Source: Loktanella sp. IMCC34160
Lineage (GTDB): Bacteria; Pseudomonadota; Alphaproteobacteria; Rhodobacterales; Rhodobacteraceae
Direction of reading: 5' to 3'
DNA length: 64,000 bases
Assembly: GCF_004145845.1 (NCBI RefSeq)
Contig: NZ_SELP01000002.1
Span: 434,001 to 498,000 of the forward strand
Shown: one piece after another, positions 19,157 through 27,711 of the stretch
Layout of the letters: every line of letters begins with the position of its first letter
Position numbering within the stretch: position 1 is the first letter of the stretch
Made by a program: the position numbers and the translations under genes
The notes under the pieces: generated by a model
What the model saw: the letters and a program-made list of their open reading frames with translations, nothing else
The model's database searches: none
Told to the model about the DNA's origin: nothing

Positions 19157-20440
19157 ATGTCCATGGAATCCAAGCTATCCGAATTCACCCTTGCCCCCCT
19201 GACGGGGGCGGATGACGCCCGCGCGATGATGCGCCTGTCCCTGTTCGACTGGGCCGCCTGCGGCTTGGCAGGCGTGGCAGAGCCGCTGGCCGCGATCCTG
19301 CGCGACAAGGCATTGGCCGAGGGCGGTGCGCCGCAGGCAACGCTGTTCGGCGGCGGCCGCGTTCCGGCGCGTGCGGCGGCGCAGGTCAATGGCGCGGTGA
19401 GCCATGCGCTCGACTACGACGACACCCATTTCGCCCATATCGGCCATACCTCGGTCGGGGTGGTGCCTGCGGCGCTGGCCGTCGCGGAACGGGAGGGGGC
19501 GGATATGGCGGGGCTTGTCGATGCCGCGCTGATCGGGTCCGAAGGCGCGGTCAGGGTGGGGGTCTGGCTGGGCCGCAACCACTATGAAACCGGGTTCCAT
19601 CAGACAGCCACCGCCGGGGCCTTTGGCGCGACCATGGCGGCGGCGCGGCTGATCGGGCGGGACAGGGCCGATATGGCGCTGGGTCTCGCCTCGACCCGCG
19701 CGGCGGGGCTGAAATCGCAGTTCGGCACCATGGGCAAACCGTGGAACGCGGGGCTTGCGGCGGAAACGGGGGTAGAGGCCGCGACGCTTGCCGCGCTTGG
19801 GTTCACGTCGAACCCATCGGGTCTGTCGGGTGTGCAGGGGTTCGGCCCGACCCATCACGGCGCGGCAGAGGAAGAGGCGCTGGAAGGTCTTGGGCAGGTC
19901 TGGCTGTTCCCGCAGGTCAGCCACAAGTTCCACGCCTGTTGCCACGGGCTGCACGCCACGATCGAGGCGCTGGGATCGCTTGACCTGACCGCGGCGCAAG
20001 TGGACCGGGTGGAGGTGCGCACCCATCCCCGCTGGCTGAGGGTCTGCAACAAACCCGCCCCGCAGACCGGGCTGGAGGCCAAGTTTTCTTATGCCCATGT
20101 GGTGGCGATGGTGCTGGCCGGGGTCGAGACTTCGGCGATCCGGAATTTCAGCGATGCACTGGCGCAGCGGGCCGATCTGGTGGCGATCCGGGGTAGGGTG
20201 ACCGTCGTGCCCGACAGCACGCTGTCGGAAATGCAGGCGGTCGTGACGGCGACCCTGACAGATGGCACGGCGCGGACCGCCCGGCATGACCTTGACGCGC
20301 CGATCAGCCTGGAGGCACGCGGGGACAAGCTGCGCCGCAAGGCTGCGGGCCTTTTGGGGGCTGACCGGGCCGATGCGCTGTGGGCGGCGAGCATGGGCGA
20401 TGATCTTGCGGGTTTTGCCGGGCTGCTGGCGGGGGGCTGA
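19157..20440 (+). CDS. MmgE/PrpD family protein
   Basis: A 427-residue MmgE/PrpD protein, the fold of 2-methylcitrate dehydratase and related hydro-lyases. Family landmarks are ALDYDDTHFAHIGHTSVGV (about residues 81-99), KSQFGTMGKPWNAGLAAETG and KFHACCHGLHATIEAL. The ATG follows GGGAGGACTCGCCA. No methylcitrate-cycle partners (prpB, prpC) are adjacent, so activity as a methylcitrate dehydratase should not be assumed; many PrpD-like proteins act on other hydroxy-acids. It is monocistronic and ends at a shared terminator with amtB. Confidence 0.85.
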   Translation: MSMESKLSEFTLAPLTGADDARAMMRLSLFDWAACGLAGVAEPLAAILRDKALAEGGAPQATLFGGGRVPARAAAQVNGAVSHALDYDDTHFAHIGHTSVGVVPAALAVAEREGADMAGLVDAALIGSEGAVRVGVWLGRNHYETGFHQTATAGAFGATMAAARLIGRDRADMALGLASTRAAGLKSQFGTMGKPWNAGLAAETGVEAATLAALGFTSNPSGLSGVQGFGPTHHGAAEEEALEGLGQVWLFPQVSHKFHACCHGLHATIEALGSLDLTAAQVDRVEVRTHPRWLRVCNKPAPQTGLEAKFSYAHVVAMVLAGVETSAIRNFSDALAQRADLVAIRGRVTVVPDSTLSEMQAVVTATLTDGTARTARHDLDAPISLEARGDKLRRKAAGLLGADRADALWAASMGDDLAGFAGLLAGG

Positions 20441-20499
20441 TTTTGTCCCGGGTGTGCCACCCGGGCCCAGACAGTGGGAAACCTGCCGCAGACATGAAA

Positions 20500-20524
20500 A
20501 CGGGGGCCGCGCTGGCCCCCGTTT
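20500..20524. terminator. bidirectional terminator between the MmgE/PrpD gene and amtB
   Basis: The 8-bp stem CGGGGGCC (20501-20508) / GGCCCCCG (20514-20521) has A residues on the left and T residues on the right. It therefore works for both of the converging genes. Confidence 0.85.
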
Positions 20525-20546
20525 CCTATTCCGTCCTGTCCAGCGT

Positions 20547-21725
20547 TCACGAGGTAAAGTCGTAGCCCCGTTCGCCGTGCACCGACAGGTCAAGCCCGTT
20601 GGTTTCGGTCTCAAGGTCGACGCGCAGCGGGGTGATCGCCTTAACCACCAGAACCAGCACGACCGACACCACCACGGTGAAGACACCGACAATCGCAAGG
20701 CTGCCCAGTTGCGCGGCCCAGCTGCCCGCGCCGAAGACGGCGATCATGATCGTGCCGAAGATGCCGCCGACGCCGTGCACCGCGAAGACATCCAGCGTGT
20801 CGTCGATCTTCAGCCGGTCGCGGATCAGGTTCACCGCTTCCTGGCAGAGGACGCCCGCGACCGAGCCAATGATCAGCGCCGCGACCGGGCCGACAAAGCC
20901 CGAAGCCGGGGTGATCGAGGCAAGCCCGGCGATGGTCCCGGTGACAAGACCGACAAGCGAGGCGCGGCCGAACTTGATCTTTTCCCACAGTGCCCAGGTC
21001 AGCGAGGCGGCAGCGGCCGAGATATGGGTGACAGTCATCGCCATGGCGGCCCCGCCATCGGCGGCAAGCTGCGATCCGCCATTGAAGCCGAACCAGCCGA
21101 CCCACAGCATCGCGGCCCCGATCATCACCATGCCGGGGTTATGCGGCGGGGTGGTCCGGTTCTTGCGCGGCCCAAGGAAGAAGGCAATCACCAGCGCCGC
21201 AAGACCGGCGGTCTCGTGGACGACGATGCCGCCCGCAAAGTCCCGCACGCCGGTGTCCCCGAAGATGCCGCCGTCGGCCAGAAAGCCACCGCCCCAGATC
21301 CAATGGGCAACGGGCGCATAGCACAGCAGCATCCAAAGCGCCGAGAAGGTCAGGACAAAGCCAAAGCCGACCCGTTCTACATAGGCGCCGACGATCAGCG
21401 CCGGCGTGATGATGGCGAATGTCATCTGGAAGGCGAAGAACAGCACCTCTGGCAGGGTGCCCGATACGGTGTCGGCATCGACCCCGTTCAGGAACATCTT
21501 GCCCAAGCCGCCCCAGATGGCGTTGCCGTCGCCAAATGCGATGGAATAGCCCGCGACCAGCCACAGGATGCTCATCAAACAGGCGATGGCAAAGACGTGC
21601 ATGAAGACGCTCAGCACGTTGCGCGCCCGCACCAGCCCGCCGTAGAACAGCGCCAGCCCCGGCAATGTCATGAAGAGGACCAGCGCCGTTGCGACGATGA
21701 TCCAGGCGGTATCCGCTCCGTTCAT
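20547..21725 (-). CDS. amtB: ammonium transporter (Amt family)
   Basis: A 392-residue Amt-family channel for ammonium uptake with eleven expected membrane helices. The conserved pore histidines are H170 (VVHETAGLAAL) and H317 (VHGVGGIFG). The ATG at 21725 follows AAGGAAGGGAA; the in-frame extension upstream adds 34 non-family residues. There is no glnK next to it, unlike the common glnK-amtB operon, so it resembles the unlinked second Amt genes of Rhodobacter species (such as R. capsulatus amtY). Repeats upstream (21821-21853) may be regulatory. Confidence 0.94.
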   Translation of the reverse strand: MNGADTAWIIVATALVLFMTLPGLALFYGGLVRARNVLSVFMHVFAIACLMSILWLVAGYSIAFGDGNAIWGGLGKMFLNGVDADTVSGTLPEVLFFAFQMTFAIITPALIVGAYVERVGFGFVLTFSALWMLLCYAPVAHWIWGGGFLADGGIFGDTGVRDFAGGIVVHETAGLAALVIAFFLGPRKNRTTPPHNPGMVMIGAAMLWVGWFGFNGGSQLAADGGAAMAMTVTHISAAAASLTWALWEKIKFGRASLVGLVTGTIAGLASITPASGFVGPVAALIIGSVAGVLCQEAVNLIRDRLKIDDTLDVFAVHGVGGIFGTIMIAVFGAGSWAAQLGSLAIVGVFTVVVSVVLVLVVKAITPLRVDLETETNGLDLSVHGERGYDFTS

Positions 21726-21820
21726 TTCCCTTCCTTTCCCGTATTTGGGTGTTTTGCGGGCAAGAAACGGGATGCGGCCGCCAAATAAAGCGGCAACGAG
21801 CGGCGGGGTTGCAGAAAAAC

Positions 21821-21853
21821 CGGGCAAAACCGAAACTGCCCGATTTTTGGGCA
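21821..21853. promoter_or_regulatory. overlapping inverted repeats upstream of amtB
   Basis: CGGGCA (21821-21826) pairs with TGCCCG (21837-21842), and TGCCC (21837-21841) also pairs with GGGCA (21849-21853). The three half-sites form mutually exclusive hairpins or a three-part operator in the 171-bp gap between the cinA stop and the amtB start. It could also be a weak terminator for the cinA transcript, because the region is T-rich on the minus strand. Confidence 0.4.
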
Positions 21854-21896
21854 GATTGCGGGGGCGTCGCCCATGAGGCAGGCAGCGCGTGATTTG

Positions 21897-22364
21897 TCAG
21901 GACAGTGCCGTCAAAAGCAGGGCCAGCGCATGATCGACGGTCGCCGCGCGGACCTGATCCCGGCCGATGGCCCCGAATTCGACGGTTTCGGTGACGGTGC
22001 CGGACGGGCTGGCAAGGCCGAAACAGACCCGCCCTTCGGGCTTGTGTTCCGATCCGCCCGGACCCGCGATCCCGGTGACTGACACGGCCAGCGCGGCGTT
22101 GGATCGCGCCAAGGCCCCGTCCGCCATTTCGCGAGCGATTTCCTCGGACACGGCGCCGAACTGGTCGAGCGTTTCCGGGCGGATGCCCAGCATCTCGATC
22201 TTGGCGGCGTTGGAATAGGTGATGAACCCGCGGTCCACCACGTCGGACGATCCTGGAACGGCGGTCAGCGCCCCGGCGATCAGCCCGCCGGTGCAGCTTT
22301 CGGCGGTGGCGATCATCAGGCCGCGGGCGCGCGCGGCGTCCAGAACCTTGGCCGCCTCGGTCAT
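21897..22364 (-). CDS. pncC: CinA-family nicotinamide-nucleotide amidohydrolase
   Basis: A 155-residue protein made of the CinA C-terminal domain alone, the PncC type that deamidates nicotinamide mononucleotide. Motifs in order: TAESCTGGLIAGALTAVPGSS (residues 19-39), FITYSNAAK and SVTGIAGPGGSEHKPEGRV. The N-terminal MoaB-like domain of full-length CinA is absent, which is normal for this branch. Its ATG overlaps the pgpA stop codon by 4 bp, making it the third gene of ispDF-pgpA-pncC. Confidence 0.9.
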   Translation of the reverse strand: MTEAAKVLDAARARGLMIATAESCTGGLIAGALTAVPGSSDVVDRGFITYSNAAKIEMLGIRPETLDQFGAVSEEIAREMADGALARSNAALAVSVTGIAGPGGSEHKPEGRVCFGLASPSGTVTETVEFGAIGRDQVRAATVDHALALLLTALS

Positions 22365-22852
22365 CGCATCAACAGCCCGTGGGACAGCGCCGCCAGCCCA
22401 ATGGTCACAAGCGCGGCGAAGATCCCGGCGATCACATCATCCAGCATCACGCCCAGCGCATCGCCGCGCCGGTCGGCCCAGCCCACGGGGCCGGGTTTCC
22501 AGATGTCGAACAGCCGGAACAGGACAAATGCCGCGATCCAGCCAGGGTAGAGCGCCAGAAGGCTGACATTCATCATGTCCGCGCCGTAGATGACCGGCAG
22601 CAGGGCGATCCACTGGCCCGCGACCTCGTCAATCACGATCTCGGACGGGTCGTGGTCCTCCTTGCCGGCGGTTTCGGCCTGCGTGGCCCAAAGGCCCGCG
22701 ACAAAGACAAGGACGGTGGCGACGACAAAGCCCCAGACCCCGAACAGGGTTGCCACGGCCCAGCCGACGGGCAGGGCGGCCAGCGACCCCCAGGTGCCCG
22801 GTGCGGGCCGCAGGTATCCGGCATAGAAGAACGTCGCGATGATCCGGGTCAT
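22361..22852 (-). CDS. pgpA: phosphatidylglycerophosphatase A
   Basis: A 163-residue integral membrane phosphatase that removes phosphate from phosphatidylglycerophosphate to give phosphatidylglycerol. Conserved elements are the N-terminal [12 protein letters not shown], the acidic [13 protein letters not shown] and the C-terminal [17 protein letters not shown] with its metal-binding acids. It overlaps ispDF upstream and pncC downstream by 4 bp each, so the three are a translationally coupled operon linking isoprenoid, phospholipid and NAD-repair functions. Confidence 0.94.
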   Translation of the reverse strand: MTRIIATFFYAGYLRPAPGTWGSLAALPVGWAVATLFGVWGFVVATVLVFVAGLWATQAETAGKEDHDPSEIVIDEVAGQWIALLPVIYGADMMNVSLLALYPGWIAAFVLFRLFDIWKPGPVGWADRRGDALGVMLDDVIAGIFAALVTIGLAALSHGLLMR

Positions 22853-23979
22853 GTTTTCACCAATGTTGCGGTTGCGATGGCGGCGATCCCCTCGCCACGT
22901 CCGGTAAATCCCAGCTTTTCCGAGGTGGTGGCCTTGACGCTGATCCGGTCCGGGTCCAGCCCCATGATCCGGGCCATTTCCTGTTTCATGGCAAGGGCAT
23001 GGGGGCCGATCTTCGGGGTTTCACAGATCAGGGTGCAATCAGCATGGGTGATCGCAAAGCCCCGGTCCCGCGCAAGGGCGCAGGCATGTTCAAGAAAGAT
23101 ATGGCTGGCCGCGCCTTTCCATTGCGGATCGGAGGGCGGGAAATGCTGGCCGATGTCCCCGTCACCCAGCGCGCCGTAGATCGCATCGGTCACCGCATGC
23201 ATCCCGACATCCGCATCGGAATGCCCCTTCAGCCCGTGGTCATGTGGAATATCGACGCCGCAGAGCGTGACATGGTCGCCGGGCCCGAAGGCGTGCACGT
23301 CGAACCCGTTGCCGGTGCGTATATCCATGGTTTGCCCCAATATGGCCTCGGCCCGCGCGAAATCGGCGGGGGTGGTGATTTTCAGGTTGCGTTCATCGCC
23401 CTCGACGATGCGGACGGGGATACCGGCGGCGCGGGCCACGGCCACATCATCGGTGGCGCTGCCGTCCTGTGCGGCAAGGGCGGCGCGGAACGGCGCAAGG
23501 TGGAACCCCTGGGGGGTCTGGGCCCGGTAAAGGCCGCTGCGGTCCTGAATGCCCGCGACCGAGGCACCAGCCCCGGACCAGAGCGTGTCAGTCACCGGTA
23601 GCGCGGGGGCGGCGCCCGGCCCGTCGTCCAGCGCGCCCAGCACCCTGTCGATCACCTCGGGCGGAAGGCAACAGCGCGCGGCATCGTGGATCAGCACGCG
23701 GTCGGCCTCGGTCTGGGCCAGCCCGGCCTTGACCGAAAGGGACCGGGTCGCCCCGCCGATCGCGATTTTCGCCCGCGCTGTCAGGTTCAGCCGTTCGGCC
23801 CAACCCATGTCATCGGCTGAGACCACAAGCACGATCTCGTCCACGCGCGGATGCGCCTCGAAGATCCCCAGCGTATGTTCGACGACCGTGCGGCCAGCCA
23901 CGGCGCGCCACTGCTTTGGCGGGCCGTCCCCCGCGCGGGTTCCACGCCCGGCGGCGACGATGATGGCGGCTGTGGTCAT
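22849..23979 (-). CDS. ispDF: bifunctional MEP pathway enzyme IspDF
   Basis: A 376-residue fusion. Residues 1 to about 215 are the CDP-methylerythritol synthase domain (IspD), with the nucleotide loop [16 protein letters not shown] and a later [10 protein letters not shown]. From residue 218 ([15 protein letters not shown]) comes 2-C-methyl-D-erythritol 2,4-cyclodiphosphate synthase (IspF), with metal ligands D227, H229 and H261. The fusion is typical of alphaproteobacteria and covers two non-consecutive steps of isoprenoid precursor synthesis. It is the promoter-proximal gene of the ispDF-pgpA-pncC operon and is divergent from dusB. Confidence 0.96.
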   Translation of the reverse strand: MTTAAIIVAAGRGTRAGDGPPKQWRAVAGRTVVEHTLGIFEAHPRVDEIVLVVSADDMGWAERLNLTARAKIAIGGATRSLSVKAGLAQTEADRVLIHDAARCCLPPEVIDRVLGALDDGPGAAPALPVTDTLWSGAGASVAGIQDRSGLYRAQTPQGFHLAPFRAALAAQDGSATDDVAVARAAGIPVRIVEGDERNLKITTPADFARAEAILGQTMDIRTGNGFDVHAFGPGDHVTLCGVDIPHDHGLKGHSDADVGMHAVTDAIYGALGDGDIGQHFPPSDPQWKGAASHIFLEHACALARDRGFAITHADCTLICETPKIGPHALAMKQEMARIMGLDPDRISVKATTSEKLGFTGRGEGIAAIATATLVKT

Positions 23980-24056
23980 TGTGGTCCGTCGATTGCCTTT
24001 GCCCCGTTCCTAGGGCCAAGGGGCAGGCGGCGCAAATGGCGATTTGTCGGGCTGAT

Positions 24057-24096
24057 TTGCACAAAAAATAAGCGAACCGTGAATATTGCACAAAAA
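24057..24096. promoter_or_regulatory. tandem TTGCACAAAAA repeats upstream of dusB-ntrBC
   Basis: TTGCACAAAAA occurs at 24057-24067 and again at 24086-24096, a 29-bp register in the divergent ispDF/dusB spacer. This spacer is AT-rich against a GC-rich background. Each copy contains TGCAC, the left half of the classical enterobacterial NtrC site (TGCACN5GGTGCA); the right half is missing. Binding by NtrC, giving autoregulation of the ntr operon, is a hypothesis. Confidence 0.4.
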
Positions 24097-24169
24097 TTCA
24101 CGCCCATTTCGTTGTCTTGCCCGCTGCGCCCGCGTATTTCAGGGGCGAAATAGCTGAAAAGACCCTGCC

Positions 24170-25162
24170 TTGACCGACGCCCTGATTCCCCTTGGCCCCC
24201 TGACGCTGACGCCGCCCGTCGCGCTGGCCCCGCTTGCGGGGGTCACGGACCTGCCGTTCCGGCAATTGGTCAGCCGCTTCGGGGCGGGCTGGGTGGTGTC
24301 GGAAATGGTCGCAAGCCAGGAAATGGTGCAGGCGAAACCCGGGGTGCGGGAACGGGCCGAACTGGGGTTTGACCAGCAGAACACCGCCGTGCAGTTGGCG
24401 GGACGCGAAGCCACCTGGATGGCCGAGGCCGCCCGCATCGTCGAGGCCAATGGCGCAAGTTTCATCGACATCAACATGGGCTGTCCGGCCAAGAAGGTGA
24501 CCAACGGATATTCCGGATCGGCCCTGATGAAAGACCTCGACCATGCGCTGACCCTGATCGAGGCGGTGGTCGGCGCGGTCAGCATCCCGGTCACGCTGAA
24601 AACCCGGCTGGGCTGGGACGATGCCCTGATGAACGCCGCCGATCTGGCCCGCCGGGCCGAGGCCGCGGGGATTTCGATGATCACCATCCACGGCCGGACC
24701 CGTTGTCAGTTCTACAAGGGCAGCGCCGATTGGGCCGCGATCCGGGCCGTACGCGAGTCGGTGACCATCCCGGTGATCGCCAATGGCGACATCGTGGACA
24801 GCGGGTCCGCGGGCGAGGCGCTGCGGGCCTCGGGCGCGGACGGGGTGATGATCGGGCGCGGGGCGCAGGGGCGGCCATGGCTGCTGGCACAGGTGGCGCA
24901 TGACCTGTTCGACGGCCCGGCACCCCGGATCCCGGCGCCGGCCGAGTTTACCGACATGGTCTGCGGCCATTACGAGGCCTCGGTCGCCTTCTACGGTGTG
25001 GAACTGGGGACCAAGGTCATTCGCAAACATCTGGGATGGTACATGGACGACGCGGGCACACCGGCACCGCTGCGCAAGGCGGTATTGACCGAAACCGATC
25101 CGGCGCGGGTCCTGCGCCTGTTGCCGGGGGCGCTTGAGGCTTGGGAAAGGGCGGCGGCATGA
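24170..25162 (+). CDS. dusB: tRNA-dihydrouridine synthase (NifR3)
   Basis: A 330-residue flavoprotein that reduces uridines in tRNA D-loops. The FMN-binding start LAPLAGVTDLPFRQL (residues 20-34), the catalytic Cys in NMGCPAKKV, and HGRTRCQFYKG are typical of DusB. It is called nifR3 in Rhodobacter capsulatus, where it also heads the ntrBC operon. The start codon is a TTG at 24170 with a weak ribosome binding site, so low translation is expected. The stop overlaps the ntrB ATG by 4 bp. Confidence 0.95.
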   Translation: MTDALIPLGPLTLTPPVALAPLAGVTDLPFRQLVSRFGAGWVVSEMVASQEMVQAKPGVRERAELGFDQQNTAVQLAGREATWMAEAARIVEANGASFIDINMGCPAKKVTNGYSGSALMKDLDHALTLIEAVVGAVSIPVTLKTRLGWDDALMNAADLARRAEAAGISMITIHGRTRCQFYKGSADWAAIRAVRESVTIPVIANGDIVDSGSAGEALRASGADGVMIGRGAQGRPWLLAQVAHDLFDGPAPRIPAPAEFTDMVCGHYEASVAFYGVELGTKVIRKHLGWYMDDAGTPAPLRKAVLTETDPARVLRLLPGALEAWERAAA

Positions 25163-26244
25163 TCGTTGACAACGCGCTGTGGAATTCGCTTCCGGTGCCG
25201 GCGCTGCTGCTGGGGCCGGATGACGTGATCATCGATTCCAATCCGGCGGCGGAAAGTTTTCTGAACCTTTCGGCGAAGTCGCTGGTCGGGTCGAACATCT
25301 GGGAAAAGGTGATGATCGACGCGCCGCTGGAGGAACCCTATGCCCGGGCGCGCGATTTCAGTTCCTCCCTTTTCGTCAACGATGTCGATGTCGGCTCGGG
25401 CGAGCGGGCGCCGATGCAATGCAACATCCAGTTCGCGCCCCTGCAGGGGCAGGACGGGGTGATGCTGATGATGATTTCGCCGCGCGAAATCGCCAGCCGG
25501 ATGACCCAGAACAGCCATTCGGGCAAGGCCGCGAAATCGGCCATCGGCATGGCCGAGATGCTGGCCCATGAAATCAAGAACCCTCTGGCGGGGATCACCG
25601 GCGCGGCCCAGCTTCTGTCGATGGGCCTGCCCACTGAAGATCAGGAAATGACCGACCTGATCGTCGATGAATGCCGCCGGATCGTTAAGCTGCTGGAACA
25701 GGTCGAACAGTTCGGCAACCTGCGCCCGCCGCTGTTGAAGCCGGTGAACATACACGACGTGCTGGACCGGGCGCGACAGTCGGCTTCGGTCGGAGTGGCG
25801 GCGCATATGATGTTCATCGAGGATTATGACCCCTCGTTGCCGCATACGCTGGCGGACTCGGACCAGCTGCTTCAGGTGGTGCTGAACCTGATCAAGAACG
25901 CGGCAGAGGCGGGTGGACCGGGCGGGTCGATCCGGCTGCGCACCTTCTATGACGCCTCGCTGCGGGTGCGCCGGATGGATGGCACCCACGCGCGATTGCC
26001 GCTGCAGATCGAAGTGGTGGACGACGGGCCGGGCCTGCCCCCCGATATCGCCGCCGATGTGTTCGAACCCTTCGTGTCGGGCCGCGAAAACGGAACCGGG
26101 CTGGGGCTGGCGCTGGTGTCGAAACTGGTGGGCGACGTGGGTGGCTGGATCTCGGTGGATTCGGTCCCCGGCAAGACCGTGTTCCGCATTTCCCTGCCGC
26201 TGGCCCCGAAAGAAACCAATGATGACGGGAAGGAAGACAGCTGA
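25159..26244 (+). CDS. ntrB: nitrogen-regulation sensor kinase NtrB
   Basis: A 361-residue cytoplasmic histidine kinase. An N-terminal PAS domain (about residues 5-110) is followed by the dimerisation helix with the phospho-acceptor H137 in [13 protein letters not shown]. The ATP-binding domain has an N-box NLIKNAAEA, a G1 box [11 protein letters not shown] and a G2 box [10 protein letters not shown]. In the known system NtrB senses the PII protein and phosphorylates or dephosphorylates NtrC. It is coupled to dusB by ATGA and to ntrC by TGATG overlap. The ATG at 25159 is preferred to a TTG at 25141. Confidence 0.95.
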   Translation: MIVDNALWNSLPVPALLLGPDDVIIDSNPAAESFLNLSAKSLVGSNIWEKVMIDAPLEEPYARARDFSSSLFVNDVDVGSGERAPMQCNIQFAPLQGQDGVMLMMISPREIASRMTQNSHSGKAAKSAIGMAEMLAHEIKNPLAGITGAAQLLSMGLPTEDQEMTDLIVDECRRIVKLLEQVEQFGNLRPPLLKPVNIHDVLDRARQSASVGVAAHMMFIEDYDPSLPHTLADSDQLLQVVLNLIKNAAEAGGPGGSIRLRTFYDASLRVRRMDGTHARLPLQIEVVDDGPGLPPDIAADVFEPFVSGRENGTGLGLALVSKLVGDVGGWISVDSVPGKTVFRISLPLAPKETNDDGKEDS

Positions 26245-27608
26245 TGGATGGCACCGTTCTTGTTGCGGATGATGACCGCACGATCCGCACCGTTCTGACA
26301 CAGGCCCTGACCCGGGCGGGCTGCAAGGTCCATGCCACCGCGTCCATGGTGACGCTGATGCGCTGGGTGGAAGAGGGCAAGGGCGATTTGGTGATCTCGG
26401 ACGTGGTCATGCCCGATGGCAACGGGCTGGAACAGCTGCCCCATATCGCCGAGGCGCGGCCGGGCCTGCCGGTGATCGTGATTTCGGCCCAGAACAACAT
26501 CATGACGGCGATTCAGGCGGCCGAGGCCGAGGCCTATGATTATCTGCCCAAACCGTTCGACCTGCCCGACCTGATGAAACGGGCCGCCCGCGCGCTGGAG
26601 GTCAAGCGACGCGCGCCCAGCCGCAGGGCGGACGGGCAGGCGCAGGACACCGATCTGCCGCTGGTGGGCAGGACCCCGGCGATGCAGGGGCTGTACCGTC
26701 TTGTCGCGCGGGTGATGAACACGCAGCTGTCGGTCCTTGTCACCGGCGAAAGCGGCACGGGCAAGTCCCTGATCGCCAAGGCGATCCACGATTTTTCGGA
26801 CCGGCGCAACCTGCCCTTTGTCGTGGTCAGTCCCGCCGATCTGGACGGGATGGATGGCCCGTCGGCGGTCATGGCGCGGGCAAGGGGCGGGTCGCTTCTG
26901 TTTGACGAGGTCGGCGATCTGGACGAGGTGGCGCAGGCCCGGGTCGTGCGGATGCTGGATGCCCAGCCCGAAAATGGCCCGCGGATCATGGCGACCAGCC
27001 GCGGCGACCTGACCCGGCTGATGGAGGCGGGCCAGTTCCGGGAAGACCTTTTCTATCGCCTTGGCGGGGTCACGATCGACGTGCCGTCGTTGCGCGAACG
27101 GGTGGATGACATCCCGCTTCTGGCGGAACACTTTCTGATCAAGGCGGAAAAGGACGGGATGCCGTTGCGCCGCCTGTCGGACGAGGCGCAGGACGTGGCC
27201 CGCGCCTACAGCTGGCCCGGGAACGTGCGCCAATTGGAAAACGCCATGCGGCGGTTGGTGGCGACCGCCTCGGAAGAGATTATCACCCGGTCGGAGATGG
27301 AAGCGGTCCTGATGAACCAGCCCGCGGCGGAACCGCTGCGCGGCGGATCGGACGGGGACAAGCTTTCGGCCTCGGTCGCGCGGCACCTGCGCCGCTATTT
27401 CGACCTGCATGGCGGGATGTTGCCGCCGCCGGGCCTGTATCAACGGATCCTGCGCGAGGTTGAGACCCCGCTGATCGAGATCGCGCTGGACGCGACAGGC
27501 GGAAATCAGGCAAAATGCGCGGACCTTCTGGGCATCAACCGCAATACCCTGCGCAAGAAGATCACCGAGTTGGATATTGAGGTGACACGCCGCCGCAAAT
27601 TGATGTAA
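26244..27608 (+). CDS. ntrC: nitrogen-regulation response regulator NtrC (sigma54-loop deleted)
   Basis: A 454-residue regulator with a receiver domain (acid pocket D9-D11, phospho-acceptor D53 in [10 protein letters not shown]), an AAA+ domain and a Fis-type C-terminal helix-turn-helix ([20 protein letters not shown]). Walker A is GESGTGKS at 168-175 and Walker B is LLFDEVGD around 221. Between them about 17 residues present in enteric NtrC are missing, including the GAFTGA loop that contacts sigma54. R. capsulatus NtrC has the same loss and activates sigma70 polymerase, so the same is predicted here. Translation is coupled to ntrB by a one-base overlap. Confidence 0.95.
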   Translation: MDGTVLVADDDRTIRTVLTQALTRAGCKVHATASMVTLMRWVEEGKGDLVISDVVMPDGNGLEQLPHIAEARPGLPVIVISAQNNIMTAIQAAEAEAYDYLPKPFDLPDLMKRAARALEVKRRAPSRRADGQAQDTDLPLVGRTPAMQGLYRLVARVMNTQLSVLVTGESGTGKSLIAKAIHDFSDRRNLPFVVVSPADLDGMDGPSAVMARARGGSLLFDEVGDLDEVAQARVVRMLDAQPENGPRIMATSRGDLTRLMEAGQFREDLFYRLGGVTIDVPSLRERVDDIPLLAEHFLIKAEKDGMPLRRLSDEAQDVARAYSWPGNVRQLENAMRRLVATASEEIITRSEMEAVLMNQPAAEPLRGGSDGDKLSASVARHLRRYFDLHGGMLPPPGLYQRILREVETPLIEIALDATGGNQAKCADLLGINRNTLRKKITELDIEVTRRRKLM

Positions 27609-27711
27609 AACCGCAACAGAACCGTGGCCCCAGAGTCGCAATCGTGCTTTGGCAAGGACCACATCATAACGGCGGTGCGGGGATTTCCCGCGAAAAGACA
27701 GGGCGTATCGC

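Noticed and set aside
19157-20440. Calling the MmgE/PrpD gene prpD (2-methylcitrate dehydratase).
   Set aside because: No prpB or prpC neighbours and no diagnostic residues that separate it from other family members.
20262-21788. Long plus-strand frames opposite amtB and other genes.
   Set aside because: They are GC-rich frame shadows with low-complexity, Arg/His/Gly-rich translations and no family match.
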